Assembly: GCA_049518415.1 (NCBI GenBank)
Contig: JBEKRX010000052.1
Location: 1-64,000, forward strand
Reading direction: 5' to 3'
DNA from: CAVQND01 sp049518415
GTDB lineage: Bacteria > Verrucomicrobiota > Verrucomicrobiia > Limisphaerales > UBA8199
DNA length: 64,000 nucleotides
Within the stretch, counting starts at the first letter, position 1, and every line of letters starts with the position of its first letter. Positions 16,571 through 24,900 of this stretch are shown piece by piece. The position numbers and the translations under genes are program-made. The notes under the pieces were generated by a model. The model did not search any database. It saw only the letters and a list, made by a program, of their open reading frames with translations, and was not told the DNA's origin.

Positions 16571-17833
16571 ATGAGCGCCAAACGGACCACGATCTTCCTG
16601 GCGGAGCTGCGGGAGAGTTTTCTCATGGCCATGAGCGCCCTGGCGGCGCACAAGCTGCGTTCGGCCCTGACGCTGCTGGGGGTGCTGGTGGGGGTGTTTT
16701 CGATCATCGTCGTGATGACGGCCATGCGGGTGATGCAGAGCGACATTGAACAGGAAATCAGCCAGTTGGGCAGCCAGACCTTCCTGGTGCAGAAATGGCC
16801 GGCCATCTACTTCGGCGGGCCGGAGGGTTTCGAGAAGTACTGGCGGCGCAAAGACATCACCCTGGCCCAGGGAGTGGAACTGGAAAAGAAGGCCACGCTG
16901 GCGAGCACCATCGGCATCGAGACGGATTTTTGGGGCGGGCAGGTCGAGACGCGCTACAAGAAGACGGCGCCAAACGTGGCACTCTTCGGCGAGACGCCCG
17001 GGAGTTTCCTGGCCCGCAACTGGATGCTGGGCGAAGGCCGGCTGTTGCTGGACATGGACGTGGACGGGGCGCGGGACGTTTGCGTGCTGGGCCACGGCCT
17101 GGCCAAGACCGTCTTTCCGCATGGCTCGCCCCTCGGCGAGCGGCTCAAGATTAACGGCATCAACTATTCGGTCGTCGGCGTGCTCGAGCCCAAGGGCGGC
17201 TCGCTGGGCGGCGACCAGGACAACTTCGCCGTCGTGCCGATTACGACCGGGCTGAACCGTTTCGGGCGCTGGCAACGCAGCTTGACCCTCCTGGTCCAGG
17301 CGCGCGACCAGGCCAGCTACGAGGAAACGGTGGAGCAGGTGCGCGGCATTCTGCGCGTGGCCCGCAAAGTGCCGCCGGGAAAGGAAGATGACTTCGAGAT
17401 CGCTTCCAACGATTCGATGATCACCCAGTTCAACGCCTTCACGATGGCCGTGCGCATCGGGGTGATGGTCGTCAGTTCGATCGCCCTGCTCGCCGCGGGC
17501 GTCGGCATCATGAACATCATGCTGGTCTCGGTGACGGAGCGGACCCGGGAAATCGGCATCCGGCGGGCGGTCGGCGCGAAAAAGCGCAACATCATGGCGC
17601 AGTTCATCATGGAAGCGGTCGTGCTGTGCGAAGTGGGCGGCGTGATCGGGGTCGTCTTTGGCATTCTCGGCGGCAACGCGACCGCCTATTTCCTGAAGCT
17701 GACCCCCGTGGTCCCGGTCGATTGGATCGTCATCGGCCTGGTCATCTGCTCGATAGTGGGCATCGTTTTCGGCACCTACCCGGCCTTCAAAGCCGCCAAC
17801 CTCGACCCGATTGAGTCGTTGCGCTACGAATAG
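16571..17833 (+). CDS. MacB-like ABC transporter permease 2
   Basis: 420 residues, same architecture as the preceding permease: N-terminal helix (ALTLLGVLVGVFSIIVVMTAM), periplasmic domain, then FtsX-like helices with GVGIMNIMLVSVTERTREIG and RRAVGAKKRNI. The periplasmic domains of the two permeases differ, so this is a paired system rather than a recent duplication. Six-bp spacer to the upstream gene. Substrate unknown; relatives export peptides, antibiotics or lipoproteins. Confidence 0.92.
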   Translation: MSAKRTTIFLAELRESFLMAMSALAAHKLRSALTLLGVLVGVFSIIVVMTAMRVMQSDIEQEISQLGSQTFLVQKWPAIYFGGPEGFEKYWRRKDITLAQGVELEKKATLASTIGIETDFWGGQVETRYKKTAPNVALFGETPGSFLARNWMLGEGRLLLDMDVDGARDVCVLGHGLAKTVFPHGSPLGERLKINGINYSVVGVLEPKGGSLGGDQDNFAVVPITTGLNRFGRWQRSLTLLVQARDQASYEETVEQVRGILRVARKVPPGKEDDFEIASNDSMITQFNAFTMAVRIGVMVVSSIALLAAGVGIMNIMLVSVTERTREIGIRRAVGAKKRNIMAQFIMEAVVLCEVGGVIGVVFGILGGNATAYFLKLTPVVPVDWIVIGLVICSIVGIVFGTYPAFKAANLDPIESLRYE

Positions 17834-17932
17834 GCCGCGCAGCTTTTCCGCGACCAGTGCCGTCGGTGTCACTTGGCCGGTCCGCCGCCGCGCCAAGCCG
17901 GTGTCTGACCAACGACTGGCGAACGCGCCCGC

Positions 17933-18943
17933 CTACTCCCAGATCTGATTATAAAACTGGGCGATGTCACCTTTGGCCTTGGACTCTTTGAACTTGATGG
18001 CCGCGCGCGGGTGCTCGTTGAGCAGGCCGGTCAGCATGTAGGGCAGGTCGAAGCCCCACATCAGTTTGGAGCGCAACGGTTCGATCGTGTCCTGCACGCA
18101 CCGCAGGATGGGCAGGAGGTTGTATTTCGGATTGTGCAGGAAGCCGACCAGCAATTCCATCGGGCAATTGCCGGCGCCACGGCCCAGGCCCGCCAGGCTG
18201 GCGTCCAGCAGGTTGGCGCCCAGCACAATCCCCTCGATGGTGTTGGAGAAGGCCAACTGCAGATTGTTGTGGGCGTGCATGCCCACTTCCTTGCCGGCGG
18301 CCTTGCAGTAGTGCAGATATTTGCGAACCAGATGCTGGACCTGTTCGCTGTAGAGCGTGCCGAAGCTGTCGACCACATAGATGGCCTGGGCCTCCGACTG
18401 GGCCAGCATTTGCAGGCCCTCGTCCAACTCATACTCCGGCACGGTGGAGACCGCCATCAGGTTGACCGTCGTCTCATAGCCTTTGTCGTGGGCGTCTTTG
18501 ACCATCTCCAACGCGGTGGGGATTTGGTTGATGTAGGTGGCCACGCGCACCATATCAATCACGCTTTGGTTCTTGGGCAGGATGTCCTCGCGATAATCTG
18601 TGCGTTCGGCATCGGCCATCACTGAAAGCTTCAGGGGGGTGGGATTGTCGCCCACGATGCGCCGCAGGTCTTCCTCCACGCAATATTTCCAGGCGCCGTA
18701 TTCGCCGGGGACGATGATTTTGCGGGAGGCCTTGTAGCCCAGCTCCAGGTAATCAACGCCGGCCTCCAGGCAGGCCGTGTAAACCGCTTTGACAACCTGA
18801 TCATCGAACTGATGATTGTTCATCAGCCCGCCATCCCGGATCGTGCAATCCAGGACCTTGATCTCCGGGCGATAGCCGACCCAGCGGCCGGCAGGGGTTT
18901 CTTTTGGTTTGTTCGCTTTCGCGGTCGCAGCTTTGGCAGTCAT
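17933..18943 (-). CDS. DRE-TIM metallolyase-family aldolase (HMGL-like)
   Basis: 336 residues from ATG 18943; an in-frame TTG at 18982 is less likely. The barrel begins with KVLDCTIRDGG (DRE-TIM metal and catalytic motif). MHAHNNLQLAF supplies the HxH metal ligands, and GLGRGAGNCPMELLV is the family's phosphate/CoA-side loop. Relatives include 4-hydroxy-2-oxovalerate aldolase and HMG-CoA lyase; the exact reaction is unclear. The N-terminal 20 residues are Lys/Ala-rich. Convergent with the exporter operon. A GAAGGC tandem stretch precedes the start. Confidence 0.85.
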   Translation of the reverse strand: MTAKAATAKANKPKETPAGRWVGYRPEIKVLDCTIRDGGLMNNHQFDDQVVKAVYTACLEAGVDYLELGYKASRKIIVPGEYGAWKYCVEEDLRRIVGDNPTPLKLSVMADAERTDYREDILPKNQSVIDMVRVATYINQIPTALEMVKDAHDKGYETTVNLMAVSTVPEYELDEGLQMLAQSEAQAIYVVDSFGTLYSEQVQHLVRKYLHYCKAAGKEVGMHAHNNLQLAFSNTIEGIVLGANLLDASLAGLGRGAGNCPMELLVGFLHNPKYNLLPILRCVQDTIEPLRSKLMWGFDLPYMLTGLLNEHPRAAIKFKESKAKGDIAQFYNQIWE

Positions 18944-19119
18944 AACGCATTGGTTCTCATTCGCCTTCGCCTTCAGGTCCAAACACTCAAAACGGTCTGG
19001 GCAGCCTGTCGGCGGGCGCCTTTTCCGCTAATCTTAGAGATGGAAGCGGCCTTTTCAACAACAGATTTCTCCATTTGCCAAAAGGCCCAAAGCGATTTAA
19101 GGAGAAGTGGCACTTGGGA

Positions 19120-20460
19120 ATGAATCAAGGTCCAAAGAAATCGAGCCGGATTCGCAAAGGGCTGATTGCCCTGGCGCTGGTGGCCGTGGTCGGGGCCGTC
19201 TCCGGCTGCCAGACGTTGAACTTTTATCGCCAGGCCCTCAAGGGCCAGTACGAACTGCTGGCCCAGGCGCGGCCGGTGCAAGGGCTGCTGGCGGACCCGC
19301 AGACGCCCGACCGGCTCAAGCAACGGCTGCGCCTGCTGCTGAACCTGCGCGTCTTTGCCGAGCAGCACCTGAAGCTCCCGGTCGATGGGCATTATCGAAA
19401 GTATGTGGACGTGCACCGCCCATTCGTGGTGTGGAACGTCGAGGCCGCGCCGGAGTTTTCCATGCAGCCCAAGAGCTGGTGGTATCCCCTGGTCGGCAGG
19501 CTCAAGTACCGCGGCTATTTTTCCGAGGGCGGGGCGCGCCATTACGCCGAGTGGCTGAAGAAAAAGGGCTGGGACGTCTATATCGGGGGCGCGCCGGCCT
19601 ATTCCACGCTGGGCTGGTTCAAAGACCCGGCGCTCAACACCTTTATCTTCGAGCCGGACGCCGACCTGGCGGAGGTCATTTTCCACGAACTGGGCCACCA
19701 GCGCGTTTTTGCCCGCGGCGACACTGATTTCAACGAGGCCTTCGCGACTACGGTCGGCCAGGAAGGAGCGCGCCGCTGGCTCCGCGCCCAGGGCGATGCC
19801 GCCGCTTATGAGCAATACCAGGCCGAGCTGGGGCGCACCGACCAGTTCGTCCACCTGATCCTGGACACCCGCACGCAACTCGAGGCCCTCTACGGCGATG
19901 CGCGGACCCAATGGGGCAAAGTCCAGGCCACGCATAAGAAGCGCGGCGTTCCCCGCGCGCAATTGCGCCGGGACAAGCAAGGCCTCCTCCACCGCCTCCA
20001 ACTGGGCTACGCCAAGCTCAAGGCGCAGTGGGGCGGCGACCCCGAGTACGACGCCTGGTTTGCCCGTCAGGTCAACAATGCCAAGCTCAACTCCGTGGCG
20101 GCCTACTACGATTTGCTCCCCGGCTTCCAACACTTGCTCGAAACCAACGGCGGCGATTTGGAAAAGTTCTACCGGGCCGCCGAGCGCCTTTCCCGAATGC
20201 CCCAAAAGCAACGGCATCAAGGGCTGCGAGATTTGGGCCGATTTGGCGCAAAACACGTTGCGTTTCCCCAACCGGCTCAACCAGAGCATCGCCCGCCGGC
20301 TGTTCCTTCGGCAAACGCCCGCCAAGAGCGCCCCCGTGCGCGAGGTCAAGCTCCACACCCTGGAGGATTTCTATCAACTCCCCAATGTGCGCGGAGGCCA
20401 TTGGCGACGGGGCCGAATGTGCTGGCCTTTTCCAACGCCCCGCGGACAATCAAGCCCTGA
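19120..20460 (+). CDS. Putative lipoprotein metallopeptidase (aminopeptidase-like, HExxH), frame suspect at 3' end
   Basis: 446 residues from ATG 19120. Lipoprotein signal (LIALALVAVVGAVSGC). The zinc motif HELGH lies at about residues 189-193, followed by the NEAFATTVG glutamate. This matches the predicted aminopeptidase family with an HExxH core. After about residue 360 the reading frame loses its normal codon pattern. Between about 20200 and 20390 the +1 frame (e.g. FPNRLNQSIARRLFLRQT) looks more coding, and the original frame looks real again at the end (LAFSNAPRTIKP). Two compensating shifts at CCCC runs are suspected. It abuts the TPR gene by 3 bp. Confidence 0.75.
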   Translation: MNQGPKKSSRIRKGLIALALVAVVGAVSGCQTLNFYRQALKGQYELLAQARPVQGLLADPQTPDRLKQRLRLLLNLRVFAEQHLKLPVDGHYRKYVDVHRPFVVWNVEAAPEFSMQPKSWWYPLVGRLKYRGYFSEGGARHYAEWLKKKGWDVYIGGAPAYSTLGWFKDPALNTFIFEPDADLAEVIFHELGHQRVFARGDTDFNEAFATTVGQEGARRWLRAQGDAAAYEQYQAELGRTDQFVHLILDTRTQLEALYGDARTQWGKVQATHKKRGVPRAQLRRDKQGLLHRLQLGYAKLKAQWGGDPEYDAWFARQVNNAKLNSVAAYYDLLPGFQHLLETNGGDLEKFYRAAERLSRMPQKQRHQGLRDLGRFGAKHVAFPQPAQPEHRPPAVPSANARQERPRARGQAPHPGGFLSTPQCARRPLATGPNVLAFSNAPRTIKP

Positions 20461-20463
20461 ACC

Positions 20464-21876
20464 ATGGGCGAGTCCCTGGCCAATTTCGCGGCACAGTGCT
20501 TTCTCAGCGCGGTCTTTGTCGGGGCCGCCTGGGTGCTGGCCTGGCGGCTGACCCCGGAGCCGGACCGGCCCAAAAGCCGGCGCTGGCTGCGCGATTGGTC
20601 GCTCAAAGGACTGCTCCTGCCGTTTTTGCTTTGGGCCGTGATGAACCTCGGCGTGTCCTGGGAACTGCAGCCCTTCATGCCCGAAATCCAGGCCGTCCAG
20701 AACAAAGGCGGCAACTGGTTCCCCATTTACCTGCGCTGCCTGGCCAACGGGCTGTTCATCCTCAGTTCCTATTGGGCCGCCGTGACGCTGGGCTGGGCGG
20801 TTTACCGAACCAGCCTGGGTCTCCAGGAACAACCGCGCAAGAACTTTAAGGCCCTGTGCTGGACCTGTTTTGTCGGGTTGCTCATCCCCGCCCTGGTCGC
20901 GCTGCTGATCGGCGGCTGGCCCGTGCTCGGGCTGGCGGCGGCCATCATCCTCGTCCCCATCGCCGCCTACGCGCCGGGCATCCTGGCGCCGCCAAAACGG
21001 CCCCCGCTCTACACCCGCGCCATTGGCAAAATGAAATTCGGCAAATACACCGAGGCCGAGTGGGAAATCATCCGGGAACTCGAGAACTGCGAAGATGATT
21101 TCGAGGGCTGGATGATGATGGCCGAGCTTTATGCCAACCATTTTCAGGACCTGCCCGAGGCCGAGCAGACCATCCTCGAAATCTGCGCCCAGCCCAAGGT
21201 CACGCCCTCACAGGTCGCGCTGGCCCTGCACCGGCTGGCGGACTGGCATCTGAAGCTGGCCGGCGACCCCGAGGCGGCCCGGCGGGCGCTGCAAATGCTC
21301 TGCGACCGCTGCCGCGGCACGCACCTGGCCCGCATGGCCCAACTGCGGCTCAACCAGTTGCCCGCCACACGGGAGGAACTGCGCGAACAGCAGCACGGCC
21401 AGGCCATTCCCCTGCCCGCCCTGGGCGACCAGCTCGATCAAGCCCCGGCGCTCGAATCCGAACTGGACCGCCGCAAAGCCGCCGTCCTGGCCAACCTCTG
21501 CGTCGAGAAACTCACCCGCGCTCCCAACAGCGTCCCGGCCAGGGAAAAGCTGGCCCGGCTGTTCGCCGAGCACCTGGACAAGGTTGACCTGGCCCTCGAA
21601 CAGTTGGGGCTGCTGCTCGAGATGCCCGGCCAACCAGATTCGCAACGCGCCGAGTGGCTGGCCCTCGTGGCGGCCTGGCACCTCAAATACCGCCGGGACG
21701 AGCCGGCCGCCCGGAAAACCCTGGAACGCCTGCTCCGGGACTTTCCCAAAACTCCCCAGGCCCTGGCCGCCAGGCGCCGGCTGCAACTGGTGGAAACCCA
21801 ACACCAGGAACAGGCCGCCAAAAGCGCCCTCCGCCCCAAGACCATTCGTCTCACCGACGGCGGGACGAGCGGGTGA
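20464..21876 (+). CDS. Membrane-anchored TPR-like protein
   Basis: 470 residues. The first 180 hold about five hydrophobic segments, including CFLSAVFVGAAWVLAWRL, GLLLPFLLWAVMNLGV and GWPVLGLAAAIILVPIAAYA. From residue 185 the protein is helical with TPR-like repeats: MKFGKYTEAEWEIIRELEN, a DLPEAEQTILEICAQ unit, GDPEAARRALQMLC, and a C-terminal DEPAARKTLERLLRDFPKT unit. Probably a scaffold at the inner membrane. It follows the peptidase by 3 bp and likely shares its operon. No enzyme motif seen. Confidence 0.8.
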   Translation: MGESLANFAAQCFLSAVFVGAAWVLAWRLTPEPDRPKSRRWLRDWSLKGLLLPFLLWAVMNLGVSWELQPFMPEIQAVQNKGGNWFPIYLRCLANGLFILSSYWAAVTLGWAVYRTSLGLQEQPRKNFKALCWTCFVGLLIPALVALLIGGWPVLGLAAAIILVPIAAYAPGILAPPKRPPLYTRAIGKMKFGKYTEAEWEIIRELENCEDDFEGWMMMAELYANHFQDLPEAEQTILEICAQPKVTPSQVALALHRLADWHLKLAGDPEAARRALQMLCDRCRGTHLARMAQLRLNQLPATREELREQQHGQAIPLPALGDQLDQAPALESELDRRKAAVLANLCVEKLTRAPNSVPAREKLARLFAEHLDKVDLALEQLGLLLEMPGQPDSQRAEWLALVAAWHLKYRRDEPAARKTLERLLRDFPKTPQALAARRRLQLVETQHQEQAAKSALRPKTIRLTDGGTSG

Positions 21877-22151
21877 GGGGTAAAGGCATTTCCATGGGCC
21901 GGCAGGCAGTGGGGCAGGCCTCTCGCCTGCATCGAGGGCGTCTCGCCCTCGAAACCAACGCGGGCGAGACGCCCGCCAAGACAGGCGAAGAACGCAATTG
22001 GGGAATTGCCTCTCCTTGGGCGCAAAGTCCGGGCCGTTAACAAAGTCGTGCGGATGCCTCGAAAGCACGGCTATGGAGTGCGCCCGCGGCGTCCACCCGC
22101 CCCTCTTTTCGATTGCGCATTGGCCCGAGGGTGCGGACGATAAGGGAAGAC
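21877..22151. repeat. Repeat-rich spacer
   Basis: Spacer between the TPR gene and the LptF-like gene. It contains runs of related GCAGGC/GGCGAGACGC-type short inverted repeats (21910-21990) resembling the hairpin sequences at 45240-45270. The rest shows no gene. Confidence 0.4.
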
Positions 22152-23321
22152 GTGAAGACGTTGCACACATACTTGACCCGGCAGGTCCTGGCCTCGCTGC
22201 TGATGACTGTGGCGGTCTTCACCTTCGTGCTGTTGCTGGGCAACGTGCTGAAGGAAATCCTGGCGCTGCTGGTCAATCGCCAGGCCAGCCTCGGACTGGT
22301 GGCCGAGGCGGTGGGTTTGCTGATCCCCTTCGTGTGGGTCTTCGCCCTGCCGATGGGCATGTTGACCGCCACGCTCCTGGTCTTCGGCCGGTTGAGTGCG
22401 GACCAGGAACTGACCGCCATGCGCGCCAGCGGCGTGAGCCTGCTCTCGCTCATCAGCCCGATCCTGCTGCTGAGCCTGGCGCTCTGTGCCCTGAGCGCCC
22501 TGGTGAACATGGAAATCGCGCCCCGCTGCCGCGTGGCTTACAGGGGCCTGCTGGACCGTGTCAACGTCCAGGTCTCCAGCATCCTGATTCCCGAGGGCCG
22601 CTTTGTCAAGGACATCGAGGGTTACATCTTCTATGTCGGCAAGAACCGCCGAGGCGATCTCCAGGAGGTCATGGTTTTTCGTTTGAAAAACCAGACCAAT
22701 GTGGATCAGATCGTGCGCGCGCCGCGCGGCCGGTTGGAGGTGGACGCCGCCGCCAGGGAGGCCACGCTGACGCTATACGACTACAAGATCGTGACGCTGG
22801 CCGAGGGCGTCGTCTCCCCCGGTTCCGGCCCGTACTTGACGTTTCGGGCGTCTTTGCGACCGTCCAGGAAAGGCTCTGCGGGGCCGAAGGTGAGTGATAT
22901 GACCTTCCTGCAGCTCTGCGAGGGGTTGCAGGAGATGGAACAGGGGATCAATCTGCCCGCGCCCCTTGACCGCCGGACGCCCGAGGAACTGGGCGCCATG
23001 AAAAAGGAACTCCAAAAGAACCGCCAGGCGGCGGCGACGCCCTATCGTGTCCAAATCCACCAGCAAATCTCCTTCTCGTTCGCCTGCTTCGGCTTCACCC
23101 TGGTGGGTATCCCCCTGGGCATTCGGCTCCACCGGCGCGAGACCAATATCGGCATTGCCGTGGCCTTGCTCCTGGTGGCCATCTATTACAGCTTCATCAT
23201 GGTCGGCCAGGCCCTCGACACCCGGCCCGAATGCGTGCCGCACCTGATCGTCTGGGTGCCCAATTTCCTGTTCCAAGCCGTCGGCGGCGTCCTCCTCTGG
23301 CGGGCGAACAGGGGGTTTTAA
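22152..23321 (+). CDS. LptF/LptG-family permease (YjgP/YjgQ)
   Basis: 389 residues from GTG 22152, chosen because AGGGAAG lies just upstream and the family begins with this MKTLHTYLTRQ pattern. N-terminal helices (VLASLLMTVAVFTFVLLLG; LLIPFVWVFALPMGMLTATLL), a periplasmic beta-jellyroll in the middle, and C-terminal helices ending in VAIYYSFIMVGQAL. Part of the LPS export machine that moves LPS out of the inner membrane. Only one of the two usual permeases is present here, and lptB/lptG are not adjacent. Confidence 0.92.
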   Translation: MKTLHTYLTRQVLASLLMTVAVFTFVLLLGNVLKEILALLVNRQASLGLVAEAVGLLIPFVWVFALPMGMLTATLLVFGRLSADQELTAMRASGVSLLSLISPILLLSLALCALSALVNMEIAPRCRVAYRGLLDRVNVQVSSILIPEGRFVKDIEGYIFYVGKNRRGDLQEVMVFRLKNQTNVDQIVRAPRGRLEVDAAAREATLTLYDYKIVTLAEGVVSPGSGPYLTFRASLRPSRKGSAGPKVSDMTFLQLCEGLQEMEQGINLPAPLDRRTPEELGAMKKELQKNRQAAATPYRVQIHQQISFSFACFGFTLVGIPLGIRLHRRETNIGIAVALLLVAIYYSFIMVGQALDTRPECVPHLIVWVPNFLFQAVGGVLLWRANRGF

Positions 23322-23341
23322 CCTTGAAACCAGCCCCGGGC

Positions 23342-24121
23342 TCAGCTCTTTCGCCGATACACCTTGTACACCGCCGCCTGGTCGACGGGCTTGACAATCA
23401 ACTCGTCGATGTTCACATGGGGCGGGCGGCTGGCAACCCAGACCAGGGCGTCGGCAATGTCCTCCGCCCTGAGCGGGTGCATGCCTTCGTACACTCGCTG
23501 CGCGCGGGCCGCGTCGCCTTTGAAGCGGACGAGCGAGAACTCCGTCTCCGCCAGGCCGGGGTCCACGGTGGTGACGCGAATGCCGGTCCCGTTCAATTCG
23601 AGGCGCAGGGCGCGGGTGATCTGAAGTTCGCCGGCTTTGGCGGCGCAATAGGCGGCGCCCCCTTCGTAAGCGGCATGGCCGGCCACCGAGCCGATATTGA
23701 TGATGGTGCTGCCCGGGTTCTGGAGCATGAGCGGCAAGGCGGCGCGGGTCACCCGCAGCACGCCCAGGACGTTGGCGGCGAGCATCTGCTCCCAGTCCTC
23801 GTCCTTGCCTTCGGCCACGGTGTCCAGCCCATGGGCCCCGCCGGCGTTGTTGAGGAGCACGTCCAGGCGGTCGGTCTTGGTCCTGGACCACCGGAGAAAG
23901 GCCTCGACACTGGTGGTTTGAGCGACATCGAGGGAATGAACATGGGCTTGGGGGGCGCCGGCTTGGCGGGCCTCGGCGGCCACTGGCTGGAGGCGCGCCA
24001 GGCGCCGCGCCCCCAGCAACAGGCGCGCCCCCTCCGCCCCGAAGGCGCGGGCGGCCGCGGCGCCGAAGCCGCTCGAGGCGCCCGTAATCAAAATCCACTT
24101 GTCCTTGAGTTCCGATTTCAT
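23342..24121 (-). CDS. SDR-family NAD(P)-dependent oxidoreductase
   Basis: 259 residues from ATG 24121. Classical short-chain dehydrogenase: cofactor motif TGASSGFG (residues 13-20), NNAG, catalytic Ser in INIGSVAGH, then YCAAKAGE (YxxxK) and VDPGLAETEF. It most resembles the YdfG type (serine or 3-hydroxy acid dehydrogenase), but substrate cannot be assigned. Convergent with the LptF-like gene, 20 bp apart. Confidence 0.93.
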   Translation of the reverse strand: MKSELKDKWILITGASSGFGAAAARAFGAEGARLLLGARRLARLQPVAAEARQAGAPQAHVHSLDVAQTTSVEAFLRWSRTKTDRLDVLLNNAGGAHGLDTVAEGKDEDWEQMLAANVLGVLRVTRAALPLMLQNPGSTIINIGSVAGHAAYEGGAAYCAAKAGELQITRALRLELNGTGIRVTTVDPGLAETEFSLVRFKGDAARAQRVYEGMHPLRAEDIADALVWVASRPPHVNIDELIVKPVDQAAVYKVYRRKS

Positions 24122-24215
24122 AGCCGAGGCATACTGGATAAGGCGCCAAAGGGAGTCAACTCCCGGCCCCATTCTGTCATTGTGGGTCGGTCTGGTTTAT
24201 GCTACGTTTGAGGGC

Positions 24216-24347
24216 GTGAACCGGTTGACCAAACAGGAACAGATGGTGCTGTGTATCATTCTGGGCCTGCTGCTGACCGGTTGGGCTGTCAAAGCCTATC
24301 GCCGGGCGCAGGCGCCGGCGCCAGCGCCCAGACAAGCAACGCCTTGA
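24216..24347 (+). CDS. Small single-helix membrane protein, 43 aa
   Basis: Begins at GTG 24216 with GAGGG just upstream. One membrane helix (MVLCIILGLLLTGWAVKAY) preceded by a charged segment (NRLTKQEQ) and followed by a Pro/Ala-rich tail. It ends one base before the start of the next gene, so the two are coupled. Function unknown. Confidence 0.6.
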   Translation: MNRLTKQEQMVLCIILGLLLTGWAVKAYRRAQAPAPAPRQATP

Positions 24348-24348
24348 T

Positions 24349-24780
24349 ATGCACGAAGCCAGCTTCGATGAACCGCTCGAATTAATCCGGGCCAAAGACC
24401 CGCGCTATACTGGCGAGGCCTACCAGTTTGTGCGCGAGGCCCTGGACTACACCCAGAAAAGCATCGGCCGGGAAAACCGCGGCCGCATCCGCCATATCAG
24501 CGGGCAGGAATTGCTGGGTGGCATCCGCGACCTGGCCCTGGCCCAGTTCGGCCCGATGGCCATGACCGTCTTGGAGGAATGGGGCGTCCGCAACTGCCAG
24601 GACTTCGGCGAAATCGTCTTCAACATGGTGGACATTGGCGTGCTGGCGAAAACCGAAAAAGACACCCGGGCCGATTTCGCAGGCGGCTACGACTTTGCTG
24701 AGGCGTTCCGCCGGCCTTTTCTGCCGCCCAGCAAGCAGGCCAAGCGGGTGGTCCCCTCCGCCCGCTCAGTTGGCAACTGA
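24349..24780 (+). CDS. Minf_1886-type family protein (Verrucomicrobia/Planctomycetes-restricted)
   Basis: 143 residues. Matches a conserved family known only in Verrucomicrobia and Planctomycetes (TIGR04138): YTGEAYQFVREALDYTQ, HISGQELLGGIRDLALAQFG, WGVRNCQDFGEIVFNMVD, GVLAKTEKDTRADFAGGYDF. Soluble, function unknown. Useful as a phylogenetic marker. Coupled to the upstream small membrane protein. Confidence 0.9.
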   Translation: MHEASFDEPLELIRAKDPRYTGEAYQFVREALDYTQKSIGRENRGRIRHISGQELLGGIRDLALAQFGPMAMTVLEEWGVRNCQDFGEIVFNMVDIGVLAKTEKDTRADFAGGYDFAEAFRRPFLPPSKQAKRVVPSARSVGN

Positions 24781-24846
24781 CCCCGGCGTCTGCCCCGGGC
24801 CGGTGGATTGGGTACGGTTTCAAATAATTGAGCTGCTCAACATTTG

Positions 24847-24892
24847 CTTAACTTAGTTAACTTAATCAACTTACTTAACTCTTCAACTTATT
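24847..24892. repeat. AT-rich 9-bp degenerate tandem repeat
   Basis: About five units related to TTAACTTAG, ending 8 bp before the M16 peptidase start. AT-rich in a GC-rich genome. Similar short tandem repeats sit in front of other genes here (12784-12801, 36211-36233, 53824-53844). Confidence 0.7.
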
Positions 24893-24900
24893 GATGCGCC

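Noticed and set aside
15011..17896. A 961-codon open frame antisense to the MacB-like permeases
   Set aside because: Shadow frame with no domain; the plus-strand operon is unambiguous.
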